From the NCBI GenBank assembly GCA_017607445.1, contig JAEVHH010000001.1, positions 2,170,001 to 2,234,000 on the forward strand: a stretch of 64,000 bases of DNA, read 5' to 3'. Numbering within the stretch: position 1 is the first letter of the stretch; the number at the start of each line of letters is the position of its first letter. The stretch is from Histoplasma ohiense (taxonomy: Eukaryota > Ascomycota > Eurotiomycetes > Onygenales > Ajellomycetaceae). The position numbers and the translations under genes were made by a program. The notes beneath the pieces were generated by a model. That model made no database searches, was not told the DNA's origin, and saw nothing but the letters and a program-made list of their open reading frames with translations. Below, piece by piece: positions 1-9,961 of the stretch.

Positions 1-689
1 TCTTTCTTAATACGCAAATTTGCAGATGTGGCAGCTAACATATCCTTCCGTAGGTTTTTGATACCACGTTCTGCGGTGACTGGGCTGGGTCTGTCTGGTC
101 CACCAGCAGCTGTGCAGCAAAAGCTGCGACATGCCAAGAGTTTGTGCAGCACAATCCGACAGCGTTCAAGGAAGCGTACTGGAACGTTAACTATGTCCGC
201 TATTTCAGCAACAAGGTTCCTGGGGTGTATTGAGAAGCGAGGCTGCTGTCATTTGCCTGTGTGTTTTCTTGTTTGTTTTTTTATTTTCAGCGCATTTTTC
301 GGTGTACTTTTTCTCATTTCTGGAGGCAACGGAGTATATTTCAGTTTCAGCATATTCTTCTTCTTTGAACATACTTCATTGGTTATTATGTACATAAACG
401 TTAGCGCTGCTGAGAACATTCATTCCGTATAAGAAACATTCATCCATTCAAGTTCTTATCGAGACGTGACTTTCGATACAAACGGTGCAAACTGCTTTGG
501 CGTTTCATCCATGTCGCGCTGACTCGCGTAGTCCCGTGATTTAGCGTGTTGCCTACCTGACTATTTATTTCTTCGCCGCCTGTTTATTCCTCCACTCTCA
601 TCCTCAAGACCACTTCCTTTTCCTACACCACGCGAGCACTCATCTCTATTCTCTCAATTGTTTAACTGCCTCTTCACACCTTCTCTTCA
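1..689 (+). promoter_or_regulatory. Upstream region of RNR2
   Basis: No supportable gene. The 134-codon open frame at 28-432 is low-complexity and resembles no family. From about 580 to 689 the strand is strongly pyrimidine-rich (CT blocks), the usual look of a fungal core promoter or 5' leader, ending just before the RNR2 ATG at 690. CGCG-containing motifs lie near 513-525 and 630, but none is a full ACGCGT box; those are inside the gene's introns. Confidence 0.5.
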
Positions 690-2195
690 ATGGCTGCTCA
701 AGTAACCCCGTCGAAACAGGTATGCTTTTGACTTTCCCCGCGCCATCCCCCTCCTCTCTTGTGCTCGACGCGTCACAGACCATGGAGGACCGTGTCCAGC
801 TAACAGCTTCATCCAGGCCGCATCCTCTCTGGAGAACCTCAAAATGAACGACTCTCCTGCTAAGAAGCTCAATTTCGAGCCTACCGGCAAGGAGAATGCT
901 CCAATTCCAGTCCCTCTCGTCCTTGACCCCGAGCTCCTCAAGAAAACAGAGACTTCCGCTCGGAAACCTGAAGAAGGAGAGAAGAAAGCTCTGACCGGTG
1001 TAAAAGCCCTAGAGGCAGACGAGCCATTGCTTCAGGAGAATCCGAATAGATTTGTTTTGTTTCCGCTCAAGTATCATGAGGTATGTTCCCAGCCCCTTCG
1101 ACGCGTCACGCGTTAAGTGGTTCTTGTGGTAAAAAAAAATGTCAGCACAACATGGAAGCTAACTTGACGCGGTTCCATAATAGATCTGGCAAATGTACAA
1201 GAAAGCGGAGGCGTCATTCTGGACTGCAGAAGAAATTGATCTCTCCAAAGATCTACACGATTGGAACAATAGATTGAACGATGATGAGCGATACTTTATC
1301 TCACATGTCTTGGCATTCTTCGCCGCGTCGGATGGCATTGTCAACGAGAACCTAGTAGAGCGTTTTAGTGGAGAAGTTCAGGTTCCGGAAGCACGCTGTT
1401 TCTACGGCTTCCAGATTATGATGGAGAATATTCACTCTGAGACTTATTCTCTCCTCATCGACACGTACATCAAAGAACCAAAGCAGCGGACATACTTGTT
1501 CGATGCCATTGAAACCAGTATGGGTCCCCTGCCTCCCGGAATCTAATTTAAAATAAAGTTCCTAGTTAACGCATTCTTAAGTTCCCTGCATCCGCAAAAA
1601 AGCCGATTGGGCCATCCGGTGGATCGAAGACAAAGACTCTACCTTCGCGCAGCGTCTCGTCGCCTTCGCTGCTGTTGAAGGCATATTCTTCAGTGGATCC
1701 TTCGCTTCTATCTTCTGGCTGAAGAAACGAGGCCTCATGCCTGGCCTGACGTTTTCTAATGAGCTTATCTCTCGTGACGAAGGCTTACACACTGATTTTG
1801 CCTGTCTCCTTTTCTCTCACCTGCGCCACCGCCCCAGCCCAGAGGCTGTTGAGAATATCATCACTGAAGCTGTCACGATCGAGCAGGAGTTCCTCTCGGA
1901 TGCGCTCCCAGTCGCGCTTCTCGGAATGAACGCTAAGCTCATGTGCCAATACATTGAGTTTGTCGCTGACCGTCTCCTCGTTGCTTTGGGCAACAAGAAA
2001 GTTTACAACTCCACCAACCCATTTGACTTCATGGACAACATATCACTAGCTGGTAAGACCAACTTCTTTGAAAAGCGTGTTGGTGACTACCAAAAGGCCG
2101 GTGTCATGGCAAGCACAAAGAAAGAGGCTGCGACCGACGAAACGGAGAAGCAGATCGAAAATGGAGGCGCATTCACCTTCGACGAAGACTTCTAA
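690..2195 (+). CDS. RNR2: Ribonucleoside-diphosphate reductase small subunit (R2)
   Basis: Class Ia R2 subunit. It houses the diiron-tyrosyl radical cofactor that lets the large subunit reduce ribonucleotides to dNTPs. Four exons: 690-719, 817-1080, 1184-1517, 1582-2195, giving 413 residues, the normal eukaryotic length. Visible ligands are D148 (in AASDGIV), E179 and H182 followed by the radical tyrosine Y186 (in MENIHSETY), plus the second E...E-x-x-H set in VEGIFFSG and SRDEGLHTDF. The C-terminus FTFDEDF is the acidic tail that docks on the large subunit. The N-terminal ~80 residues are a divergent tail with a short SPAKKL stretch. The start follows a CT-rich leader and gives the usual MAAQVTPSKQ opening, which splices in phase. 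Introns 1 and 2 carry ACGCGT boxes (see separate entries). Identification is secure. Confidence 0.97.
768..773. promoter_or_regulatory. MCB-like ACGCGT box in RNR2 intron 1
   Basis: ACGCGT lies in intron 1 (720-816), flanked as TCGACGCGTCAC. This matches the MluI cell-cycle box bound by MBF/SBF-type factors, which control G1/S genes including RNR in yeasts. That it works from within the intron is inference. Confidence 0.45.
1101..1113. promoter_or_regulatory. Tandem MCB-like ACGCGT boxes in RNR2 intron 2
   Basis: Two ACGCGT hexamers, at 1101-1106 and 1108-1113, sit one base apart in intron 2 (1081-1183). The first shares the flank TCGACGCGTCAC with the intron-1 box. Three boxes in 350 bp of intron sequence is more than chance would suggest at this base composition. 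Confidence 0.5.
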
Positions 2196-3026
2196 GCGGT
2201 TTCACGACGTAGTTTCTTCTTGGGTTGGATAGACTGTTTTCATATTCCCTCTTCCGTATTTGACATCTGACTCATACCATTCCGTTGTTCTTCTTGGGAC
2301 TTCATACCCTACAAGTGTATTTTCTACAATGCCCACTTCAGATACCCTCCTATGGTTTCCGCTCGGATTGACCTGTACTTCTATGTGTGGCTATTTTTTT
2401 GGTGCATGATGCTCCGCTTGATATTCCCCTCCCCTCTCATCCTGAGATATTGACTCGACGACTGCATTTCTTCTATTTTGTTTTCTTCTCCCCACTCGTC
2501 GTTTTGCGGGATGGGTCTCATGACGAGTTCTTACGTATGGGTTACGGCGTTCCTACTGTTATTTTGAAATGTTTTCTTTCTTTCCGCATTATGTTTTATC
2601 TGCATTATTTTTAGTTGGTATCTCAACACCTCAGTTGAAGGTGTACCTGGAAAAAAGGCACAGGACAGGCGGAGTTGAGAAACCCCTGCCTATGCTTCTG
2701 TGTAGTCTAGTTCTTGGTAATCCAAATAATATATGTATAACCACTGAAATTTTTTTGTCCTGCAATATTGTCTGAGATGAAACACAAAATGATCGATCCT
2801 CAGGAATTTGAAATCCGTTATTCCTCCTACCTCTCCCCATCCACCACATGCATAAATCCTTGAAAGCTACCACACAGCTAATGACAGACTTTACGAGATA
2901 AAAAATGATCTCTACATGACAAAGAAAAAACTATGTCCCAAGTCTAAACTCCAGCAGAATCACTTAAATACCTAATCATTGTAAAAAGAAGGGGTGGGGG
3001 AAAAATAGAAATAAATAGCAAATAGC
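2196..3026. other. Convergent 3' intergenic region, RNR2 / SRP9-21
   Basis: About 830 bases between the 3' ends of two convergent genes. AT-rich, presumably both 3' UTRs. No supportable gene; the short frames at 2387-2873 are T-rich noise. Confidence 0.5.
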
Positions 3027-3692
3027 CTACTTCTTCCCCTTGGTCTTCTTCTTTGATTTACCTCCACCGTTGCCACCAGATCCCTTCCCTCCAGCAACGG
3101 TGCCAGGTCCCGGCGTGGCTGCATGCGCAGACGCATCTACCATCTCCGCATCCCCCGCCATGCCGACACTGCTGGCCGCGGCCGCGGCCGCGCCCGCATC
3201 CGCGCCCGTGACCGCTGCTACCGCCGTCTCGGCATCTGGCGCGCCGCTCGCCAATTTCCCTAGGCCTGCGATTAGCCGGCCGATTTCCGCAGCTTTGTTC
3301 GTGCGATATTTGAGGCAGATGCCGCTGGTCGGATGGAAGGTTTTGAGGGTTAGGGTTGCAGTCGTTTGCGATTGCGATTGTGTTTGTGTTTGCTTCTGTG
3401 TCGGTGTTGTTGAGGCATCTGGCGCGGAGGGTTTTGACTGTGCGGAGGTGGGCTGTGCGGCAGAGGATTTTTTGGAGGTGGGGTAGGAGTATTTTGTTGT
3501 TATTCGAGTCTGCAAAAGGGCGTAATGTCATGTCAGTTATATAACTTATTTGTACATAGAAGACCAGAGCCTGGGCGAGTTGAGAAGGCGGGAAGGGAGG
3601 ACGACAGACGCTTGACCTACCGTGTCGGGATAGGCGTGCAGCAGGAGCGCTGACTGCTCTAGGTATTCCTGCGAGGTAGGGAGGTACGGCAT
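3027..3692 (-). CDS. Signal recognition particle SRP9/SRP21-type subunit
   Basis: Small SRP protein that, with SRP14, binds the Alu domain of SRP RNA and supports elongation arrest during ER targeting. Two exons on the minus strand: 3692-3621 (24 codons, MPYLPTSQEYLEQSALLL...) and 3509-3027, total 184 residues. The conserved core is residues 1-33 (helix, then TRITTKYSY) and about 78-103 (TLKTFHP, then GICLKYRTNKAAEIGRL). The two halves are separated by a Ser/Thr/Gln-rich low-complexity insert near residues 37-75. The C-terminus is Ala/Gly-rich and ends in a basic KSKKKTKGKK tail, a known feature of fungal members. The first-exon start is chosen because only MPYLPTSQEYLEQ gives the family N-terminus and an in-phase GTAGGT donor. 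Convergent with RNR2. Confidence 0.88.
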
Positions 3693-5142
3693 TTGTTGGG
3701 GGAGGGGGGAGGGGGGAGGGGGGAGTCTCTTGGAATCTGTCGAGAAATCGATTTGTTTTCCTCTGCTCAATTCGCTGGTTTTTCGTCGCTTTATCGTCAG
3801 ATTCAACCGATGTTAAGATGGACTGAATAGACTAAATATCTCTGCCCAGCGCCCAGGAGTGTCGGTGAATGTAAACCTATGCTGGCAATTCTGCAGAAGG
3901 CAAGGTCCGAGTTCCGCTTTCTCGACGTATATATACTCAGAGTTTGCAACCATGTAAATATGTAAGCCAATCGCTGTTCGGCGTTCGAGGGCTGTGAACG
4001 AATAAGGATATTTTTGAAGAGCTTGCTTCTTCTTCTTCTTCTGTCTGTCGAGGGGAGAATCCGCAAGGTGTACTGAGTTAATTTGTTCTATTCGTAAACA
4101 ACAAGCCCAAAAAACTGCCCAGCAACAAGCAAAGCAACCTTAACAAAAAATCGTATCGCAGGACTATGCAATCATGATGGGAGTGGGAGTTGATCCTCCA
4201 CACTTTTTTTTTTGAACTCCAATTTTTATGCTGCAAGGCATTTATTTATTTAGCGAGATCTGGCGAAGCATGCGAGCATGCACGTGCACGATCTGACTGA
4301 AGGGAAAAAAAGTCCGAAGAATACAAACTGATAACTATTTACTTGAATTATGACGGGCATCTTTGTACCTGACGATGTTCAGCGAAATTCTCCACTCACA
4401 TCCCTCCAATTTGAAAACGACATTCATGCTCACTGTCTAGAGTATTTAAATGAATGGCAAGTGTGTTCGTACCACCACTTGACCATGCTCTGGAATTTTA
4501 AACCATGTGTAGCTGCAACAGCCCTCACCACCACCGCAAGCCGTGGGTCAACAGCTAATTTTTCAGATAACTACTAAATACTAGTACTTATAAGTAGCAC
4601 CCACAGTTGAGCCAGCTTCCTCTTCCTATTCTCGCCCCGAGCCCTCCAAGGCTGCAAAGCCAGCGTCCAGCCGCTATAGCCGCAGACCACCACCTTCCCC
4701 TTCCTCCAAACATTTAACCATTTGTAAAGCATCGAGAATCATAGTAGAAAGTGAGTGACACTCATCTCAGTCTCTCGCTAATAAATCGACAGCAAAATAT
4801 CTGCTGTTTGAGTTGATGCCTGTTCAGAAAGCATAACCAACCTACCATGGGAGGGGGGGAAGCATTGTGAAAGCCTCGTGAGGATGTCACCAAGGCCCCC
4901 TTTACAGTCAAGGATGATAAAGCCCGCCTGCTTGGTGTGGTGGGAGCGATAGGCACAAATTCGACTGGTCGCCGAAGGGTATGAAAGTAGGGAACCAATG
5001 ATGGTATAAAATATACAAAAAAATAAAGATAAGAATAGAATATCTACCCCTCCATACCTTCCTGTCACCATATATATATATATATATGCATATTCATAAC
5101 CTGTATCTAAGCACACAATAAGTTTCCACCCATCATCACCAA
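3693..5142. other. Intergenic region between SRP9-21 and WD40 genes
   Basis: About 1.45 kb, no supportable gene. It holds the SRP9-21 5' region, including a G-rich tract at 3699-3724 just above its ATG, and the WD40 gene's 3' region. A CACGTG palindrome lies at 4281-4286 inside TGCACGTGCA, with a GCATGC palindrome just 5'. A (TA)n microsatellite spans about 5070-5088. Confidence 0.5.
5070..5088. repeat. (TA)n microsatellite
   Basis: An uninterrupted TA dinucleotide run of about nine units, just downstream of the WD40 gene's stop codon. Confidence 0.85.
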
Positions 5143-5601
5143 TCATGGTGCGGGAAATCTACACTCGACACAGATCAACTTTGGATCTCCACTTTTCATC
5201 CGCATCGCGCGGAAATTCGCCCCCTGACATCGCGAACAGATGAGGCTTTCCCCGTCATTTTCATCATCATCGTCATCATCACCATCACCATCACCACCGC
5301 TGTCTTCCTCTTCATCCTCTTCTTCTGTTTCTTCATTTTCATTGCTATATCCATCACTGTCGTCATGAACGTCATAATATTTTTCCTCCTCCTGCCCCTC
5401 CTCCTCTGACGTGGAAACGATATCGCTGCTCAATGTGCTCACCCTGCTCACCTGTTTTGAGAACGGGTGTCCCTCATCGTGCTCAAGTGAGTCAACAGGT
5501 CGCAAACTTCCTGACGCTTGGGAGGCGAATGTATCCTTATTCCAGTACATGTAGCTCTGATTTCCCGAGAGCAAGAGGTTGTTGTGCGAGTTTGTGGCTG
5601 T

Positions 5602-5637
<36 letters not shown>

Positions 5638-8581
5638 GAGATGATCGTTGCGGCGATGCTTATTTTTGGTATGTGGTTCTGGCTGTGGAATATATTCAGA
5701 CGGTGCTGCACCGGAAAAGGGGCTGTCTATGATGGAAGGCTGTTTCAATGAAAAGGTAGGGGTGAACGAACGTCTAGACGGCTCCCCCACTAAGTTGGAA
5801 GCTATTGGGAGGTGGCCCTGCTGAGGTTTATCATTTTGCCTTGCGGGGAGCTTGCTGGGCGAGACGCTCCGAGTGATGGAAAGGCTAGAGCGAAGGTTGT
5901 CGACGCTTGAGTTCTCTGTGCGCATTACTGCATTTCGCCACGATAATATGCGCTCAGAAGGTGTCTTATGGGAGGAGTCTTTCCCAATTGACGAAGAAAT
6001 ACTGTGGCGCGTAGAGACCGAGTTATTTCGGCCAAGAATCCTTCGGGAGAAGCCAGTATCCCAAACATCACTACGCAACTTGTGGTATCCACAATCCTGT
6101 CGAAAGGCTTTAATGGTGCCTTTAGCATCCGCAGCGATGATAATGTTTCCGCACGGGTGAGCGAATTTTGTTGAGGGTGCCTGCAGTTCGTCTGCTTTCC
6201 GGCTAAGCGGAAATGTGGAACTTCTGGGAGTTGGCGCCATCGACTCTTCCCGAGACCCAGCTGCATCGGTTACGGGTTTAGACGTCACGGACACCGCTTG
6301 GCTGACAAGAGTAACGGGGGGTGGGTTGCAAAGATCATAAAGGAGGTCACCGGAAGTTCCAAGCAACTGTTTAGATTTGGCTGGAGCCATAATTGCGCTC
6401 GTGACGATAGAGGAATGTGACTCGAAGATCTCAACAGCGCGCTTCTCCGGATCCCTTTCTGGCGAAGAGATAGGCCATATATACACCTTTCTATCCTCGC
6501 TTCCACAGATAACATATTTGCCATCGCTGCTAAATGTAGCCCGAATTTGACTGGTATGGTTTTCATTTCCTCGAAATTTAGCCTCCAGTGTGCGATACCT
6601 GAAATTGTATAGACGGATTCGTGAGTCATTGCTCGTGATAAGAAGCTTCACTGAGCCGTTTGGGTCATTGGGTGGCAGTGAGATCGCGTCAATGCCGGTT
6701 ATTTTACTTCCCTTGGCATTACGGCCACGCGCTGATCTCACATGGATTTGGGACTGTATATTCAAGCCGTCCGTTTCAAAGATGAGGCAGAGTCCATTCA
6801 GACAGCCTGCAATAGAGTGCTTCCCGTCAGGGGTAAAAGCAACCGAAGTTATCATATACGGCAGGGTAGCCACAAAAGCTACGCTCTTGTCTGGTATGCT
6901 CCATAGCCGCAGTTTTGTATCCAGAGACCCAGCGAGGAAAAAGCGGTCGTCTTGGGGATGAAATTGCACAGACGTGACAAAGTCGCTGTGATTAAAACAA
7001 CAAAGACATTCGTTTCTTGTAACATGCCACAATCTGACTGTTTTATCCATCGAGGTGGACAGCAAGAAATTATTCTTCAAAACGCTCAATTAGCACCATA
7101 TCCGAAATGATAATTTTACTGCATATTGTAATGCAATGTTGCCGCTAGAAACTTGGAAACACTTACCTTGCTCCAAGTCAAATCAACGATGCTCGCAGAG
7201 TGGCCTTCGTATTCCCGCACAGGTTGTGACTTAAACACGGGAGCCCTTAGCCGTATGAATGGTTTGTCATTTTGGGCCTCTTCTTCGATCTCATGCGCTT
7301 GGCGATCCTCACGCGTTGCAATGACAGCCCATATTCGAACTTTTTTATCCTGCCCAGCTGCAGCGAAGAATTTTCCATCCTTAGAAAACTCAAGTGCCCA
7401 TATTGCCTTCCCAGTCGACGGAGTATCGTCTGAACCGATCGAACTATCCTTGTCTTCTTGGTGCTGGCTCTTGGCCGAAGGATATGTACTATAGAGCTCT
7501 TGAGCGATAAATAGGCGATTAAAATCTTTATCCTTCTTATGTCGCGAACGGACTTTGATATATTTCGGTGGTGGGGGATATCGAGGGATAAACCCTATCG
7601 GCTGGGCAAATACCTCGGCATCCATACCAGTGGCACGGATCTCGCCGGTTTCAGAGACATCGTCTTTCCATTCAGGGGGGCCTGTTTTTTTCTTACTGCC
7701 GATGATACGGCTCAAGAATGAAACGCCCTTCCTGAAGTCAAGGGAAAGTGGTGGGAGATGATAGCGTTAGCGTCTCTTAGAAACAGAAGGCTTTCCGAGC
7801 AAATTTTAACATAACAGGCAAGGCAGGAAACAAAAATTCACACATGGTTCTTGCGCACAAGGGAGAATTCTGGGGTTTATCCGCAACATGGGATTATAGA
7901 CTTACTTCTTGTCTTTCGAATTTTTCAGAGACAGATTTGTTCCCCATCCTGGAGAAAAGTCTTCTTGGATAAAGGGCCGCTGGTATTCCGATCCACCCGG
8001 TTGGGCGTCGGATTTTGTGTAAGGTCGTAATCTGGGGGGATTTGATTTATCTGTATTCGTTCGTTGAAGGATATGCTTGTAAGGCACGCAGAGAAACTCA
8101 AGTAATCAGCAACGAAATCCACAGTCTATGAATTCCGGTTCTCTCCGGGCGAATTTACGCCTATGGAGAATTAAAGAAGGTAGAGAGCGGCGATTGGTGG
8201 TCGATGACTGAATGATGAGGCTTTTTGTCTCTTCCGGTCTCTTTCCTAGTGTCAGGGAGATATAATCAAAAAGAGACATACCTCAGATAGCGGGTCGATT
8301 AGTGCCTGGGGCTGATTATTAGTCCCGATGCCCGTTGAGGGTTTCAATGGGAGTTGCGGTAAGGAAGGTGAGGCTGCCACTGAGGGTGATTTGGGGATAG
8401 AAGTCGCCGTATGGCTTTTCACTATTAGCGGCTTGATGTTGTTGCGAAGGCTGCTCTCCTCATCTTTACAAATGGCCGTACTGGCTGTACTCGTCCGCGA
8501 AGGCTTCCGCGCATCTGGAGGTTGCAGTACAGGGCTGCTGTGACTTGTCGAAGCTCCATTTCCTGCGGCTGCTGTTGCCCC
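5143..8581 (-). CDS. WDR44-like WD40 repeat protein (5' end unresolved)
   Basis: Large WD40 scaffold resembling fungal homologues of WDR44 and yeast YMR102C/DGR2. Exons, minus strand: ~8581-8282 (5' limit uncertain), 8075-7906, 7731-7167, 7074-5143, about 988 residues. Visible WD blades include IWALEFSKDGKFFAAAGQDK, FLLSTSMDKTVRLWHV, FFLAGSLDTKLRLW and YVICGSEDRKVYIW. The C-terminal part is disordered, with an alanine tract of about 11 residues, a long D/E-rich stretch and a final CxxC...CxxC motif (CSRCQG...CVECRF) that looks like a zinc ribbon. The first listed exon is open from 8581 but has no in-frame ATG, so at least one 5' exon is missing. A candidate ATG at 9009 with a GTAAGT donor at 8940-8935 exists, but its phase does not fit the acceptors near 8572. 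Confidence 0.85.
5606..5639. repeat. GCT/AGC trinucleotide run inside WD40 gene
   Basis: About eleven CAG-type units (GCT on the plus strand) read as a polyalanine tract in the disordered C-terminal half of the WD40 protein. It is followed by ATATAT-type alternating Ala/Thr codons, a sign of an interrupted longer repeat. Confidence 0.8.
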
Positions 8582-9961
8582 TTAATCAGCATGTTGCGAA
8601 TGGCGAATAGCTATTAAACCTGCGCATGCCTGGCTGCACACCCACAAGCCATGGACATTGGGCGGGCCGAATCCCAATTGCAATCCGATGCATACCTTCG
8701 AAAACGGCCTTTCCGTCATGGTCCATGTTGCAAGCCTTTGGAATAAAAACGAGTTAGGGATCGTCAGGGCACTCGAGAGCAGCGGAGGTCGGAAAGTAGC
8801 CTTCCATCAGGCCGCTGGAGCACTGTCGCGAGAGTGTGCATTGAAAAGCAGAGGGGGACGGAGGGGCAAAAACACGCAAAGTGTATATCGATACTATGGA
8901 TGCAAGAAGCGACGAATCCAATTCCTCTACACTGACTTACACTTGCTTGATCGCATCCCCCGGAGGTTTGTGGGCAGTGGTGTTGACCTCCTGGGGAAGA
9001 TTCATTCATAATTGAAAAGTGAAAAGTTCGCCCGATCGATTGGCCCCCTAAGGCCCTAGACAAGGACTGAGAACGGCTCATTTGTGGATGATGATGACAT
9101 CAAGCGGCCCAAACTCCCCGGCGCAACATCGCCAGTCGCATGGTTGGAAAGTTTAAGTTTTTTAAGGCCAAACCAGTTGGTTTCGGGTTGTACACAGTAA
9201 CTGCGAATATTTATATTAATTATTGCCCGGGGGCGGCCGTCCAAGTGGTGCTTGCCGTGCGATCCGCGAGGTTATTGACGGTAGTTACTAAATAATAAAT
9301 AATGCATTTCTGAAGGAGTGAAGGAGCCGATGTTGATTTCTAAGTAACCAACCGCAGGCTATCCGTGGAATCCTCCGCAACTTGCTCCAAGGTTGCATTT
9401 GTTCTCCCGAGCCTCCGATTGTCCTGTGCGTGTACAGTACATACCTGGATATATATACGCAGTTTTAACGCAGTATATCGCGTCTACATGTCCACCGAAA
9501 AGGGCCCCAGTGCAAGCCTTGGATTTTTTTTTTCTTTTTCTGTCTTTTTGGTTGGTGGGGTGGCCTCAGCTGCGCACTTCATCTCCGTTCTTTCATTCTC
9601 CAAGCTACAAAGAGTTCGGAAGAATAACATATCTGCAAGTGACCTGTGCAGTCTCATATCCTTGATCTCAATCATTTCAGTTATAAATTAAGGCAACTTT
9701 CCGCCATTTTTCTCAGAGCTTTGTATGATTCTTAGAGACTTCACTTCGCTCTATCTAATAATTATAGTACATTCTTATATTCTAATCTAGAGATTGAAGA
9801 TAACTGAGAATCATTTATAATTACTCTAAAGAGATTTTTCAGAGAAAATAAATAAGTGTTTAATCTTTTTAAAATACTAATGAAATCTCTGCAGCAGTCT
9901 CAATAATAATTTCATTAATTATATTATTTTTGTGTGAGCATTGTGAATACACTAGAAACAG
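8582..9961. other. Intergenic region, WD40 5' side to HNH island
   Basis: No assured gene. The part 8582-9010 probably holds the WD40 gene's missing first exon or leader. A short minus-strand frame starts at 9009 (MNESSPGG...) and runs into a perfect GTAAGT donor. From about 9690 the sequence becomes strongly AT-rich with stretches of A/T-only words up to 9960, marking the edge of the accessory island. Confidence 0.45.
9700..9960. other. AT-rich border of accessory island (left)
   Basis: About 260 bases with very high A+T, mostly short A/T words and few CpG or CpA. Together with the matching block at 11940-12420 it brackets the broken HNH frame. Such blocks are typical of RIP-degraded DNA, but no recognisable element remains. 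Confidence 0.5.

Noticed and set aside
28..432. 134-codon plus-strand frame at window start
   Set aside because: Low-complexity Phe/Cys-rich translation, no family features, upstream of RNR2 in AT/CT-rich DNA.
5433..5751. Cys-rich frames opposite the WD40 gene (poly-Cys)
   Set aside because: Produced by the trinucleotide repeat read on the other strand.
7075..7089. Start of a separate WD40 gene at TTG 7089
   Set aside because: Not an ATG; the preceding exon joins in phase at 7074 and continues the WD40 repeat (TWSK to NNFLL).
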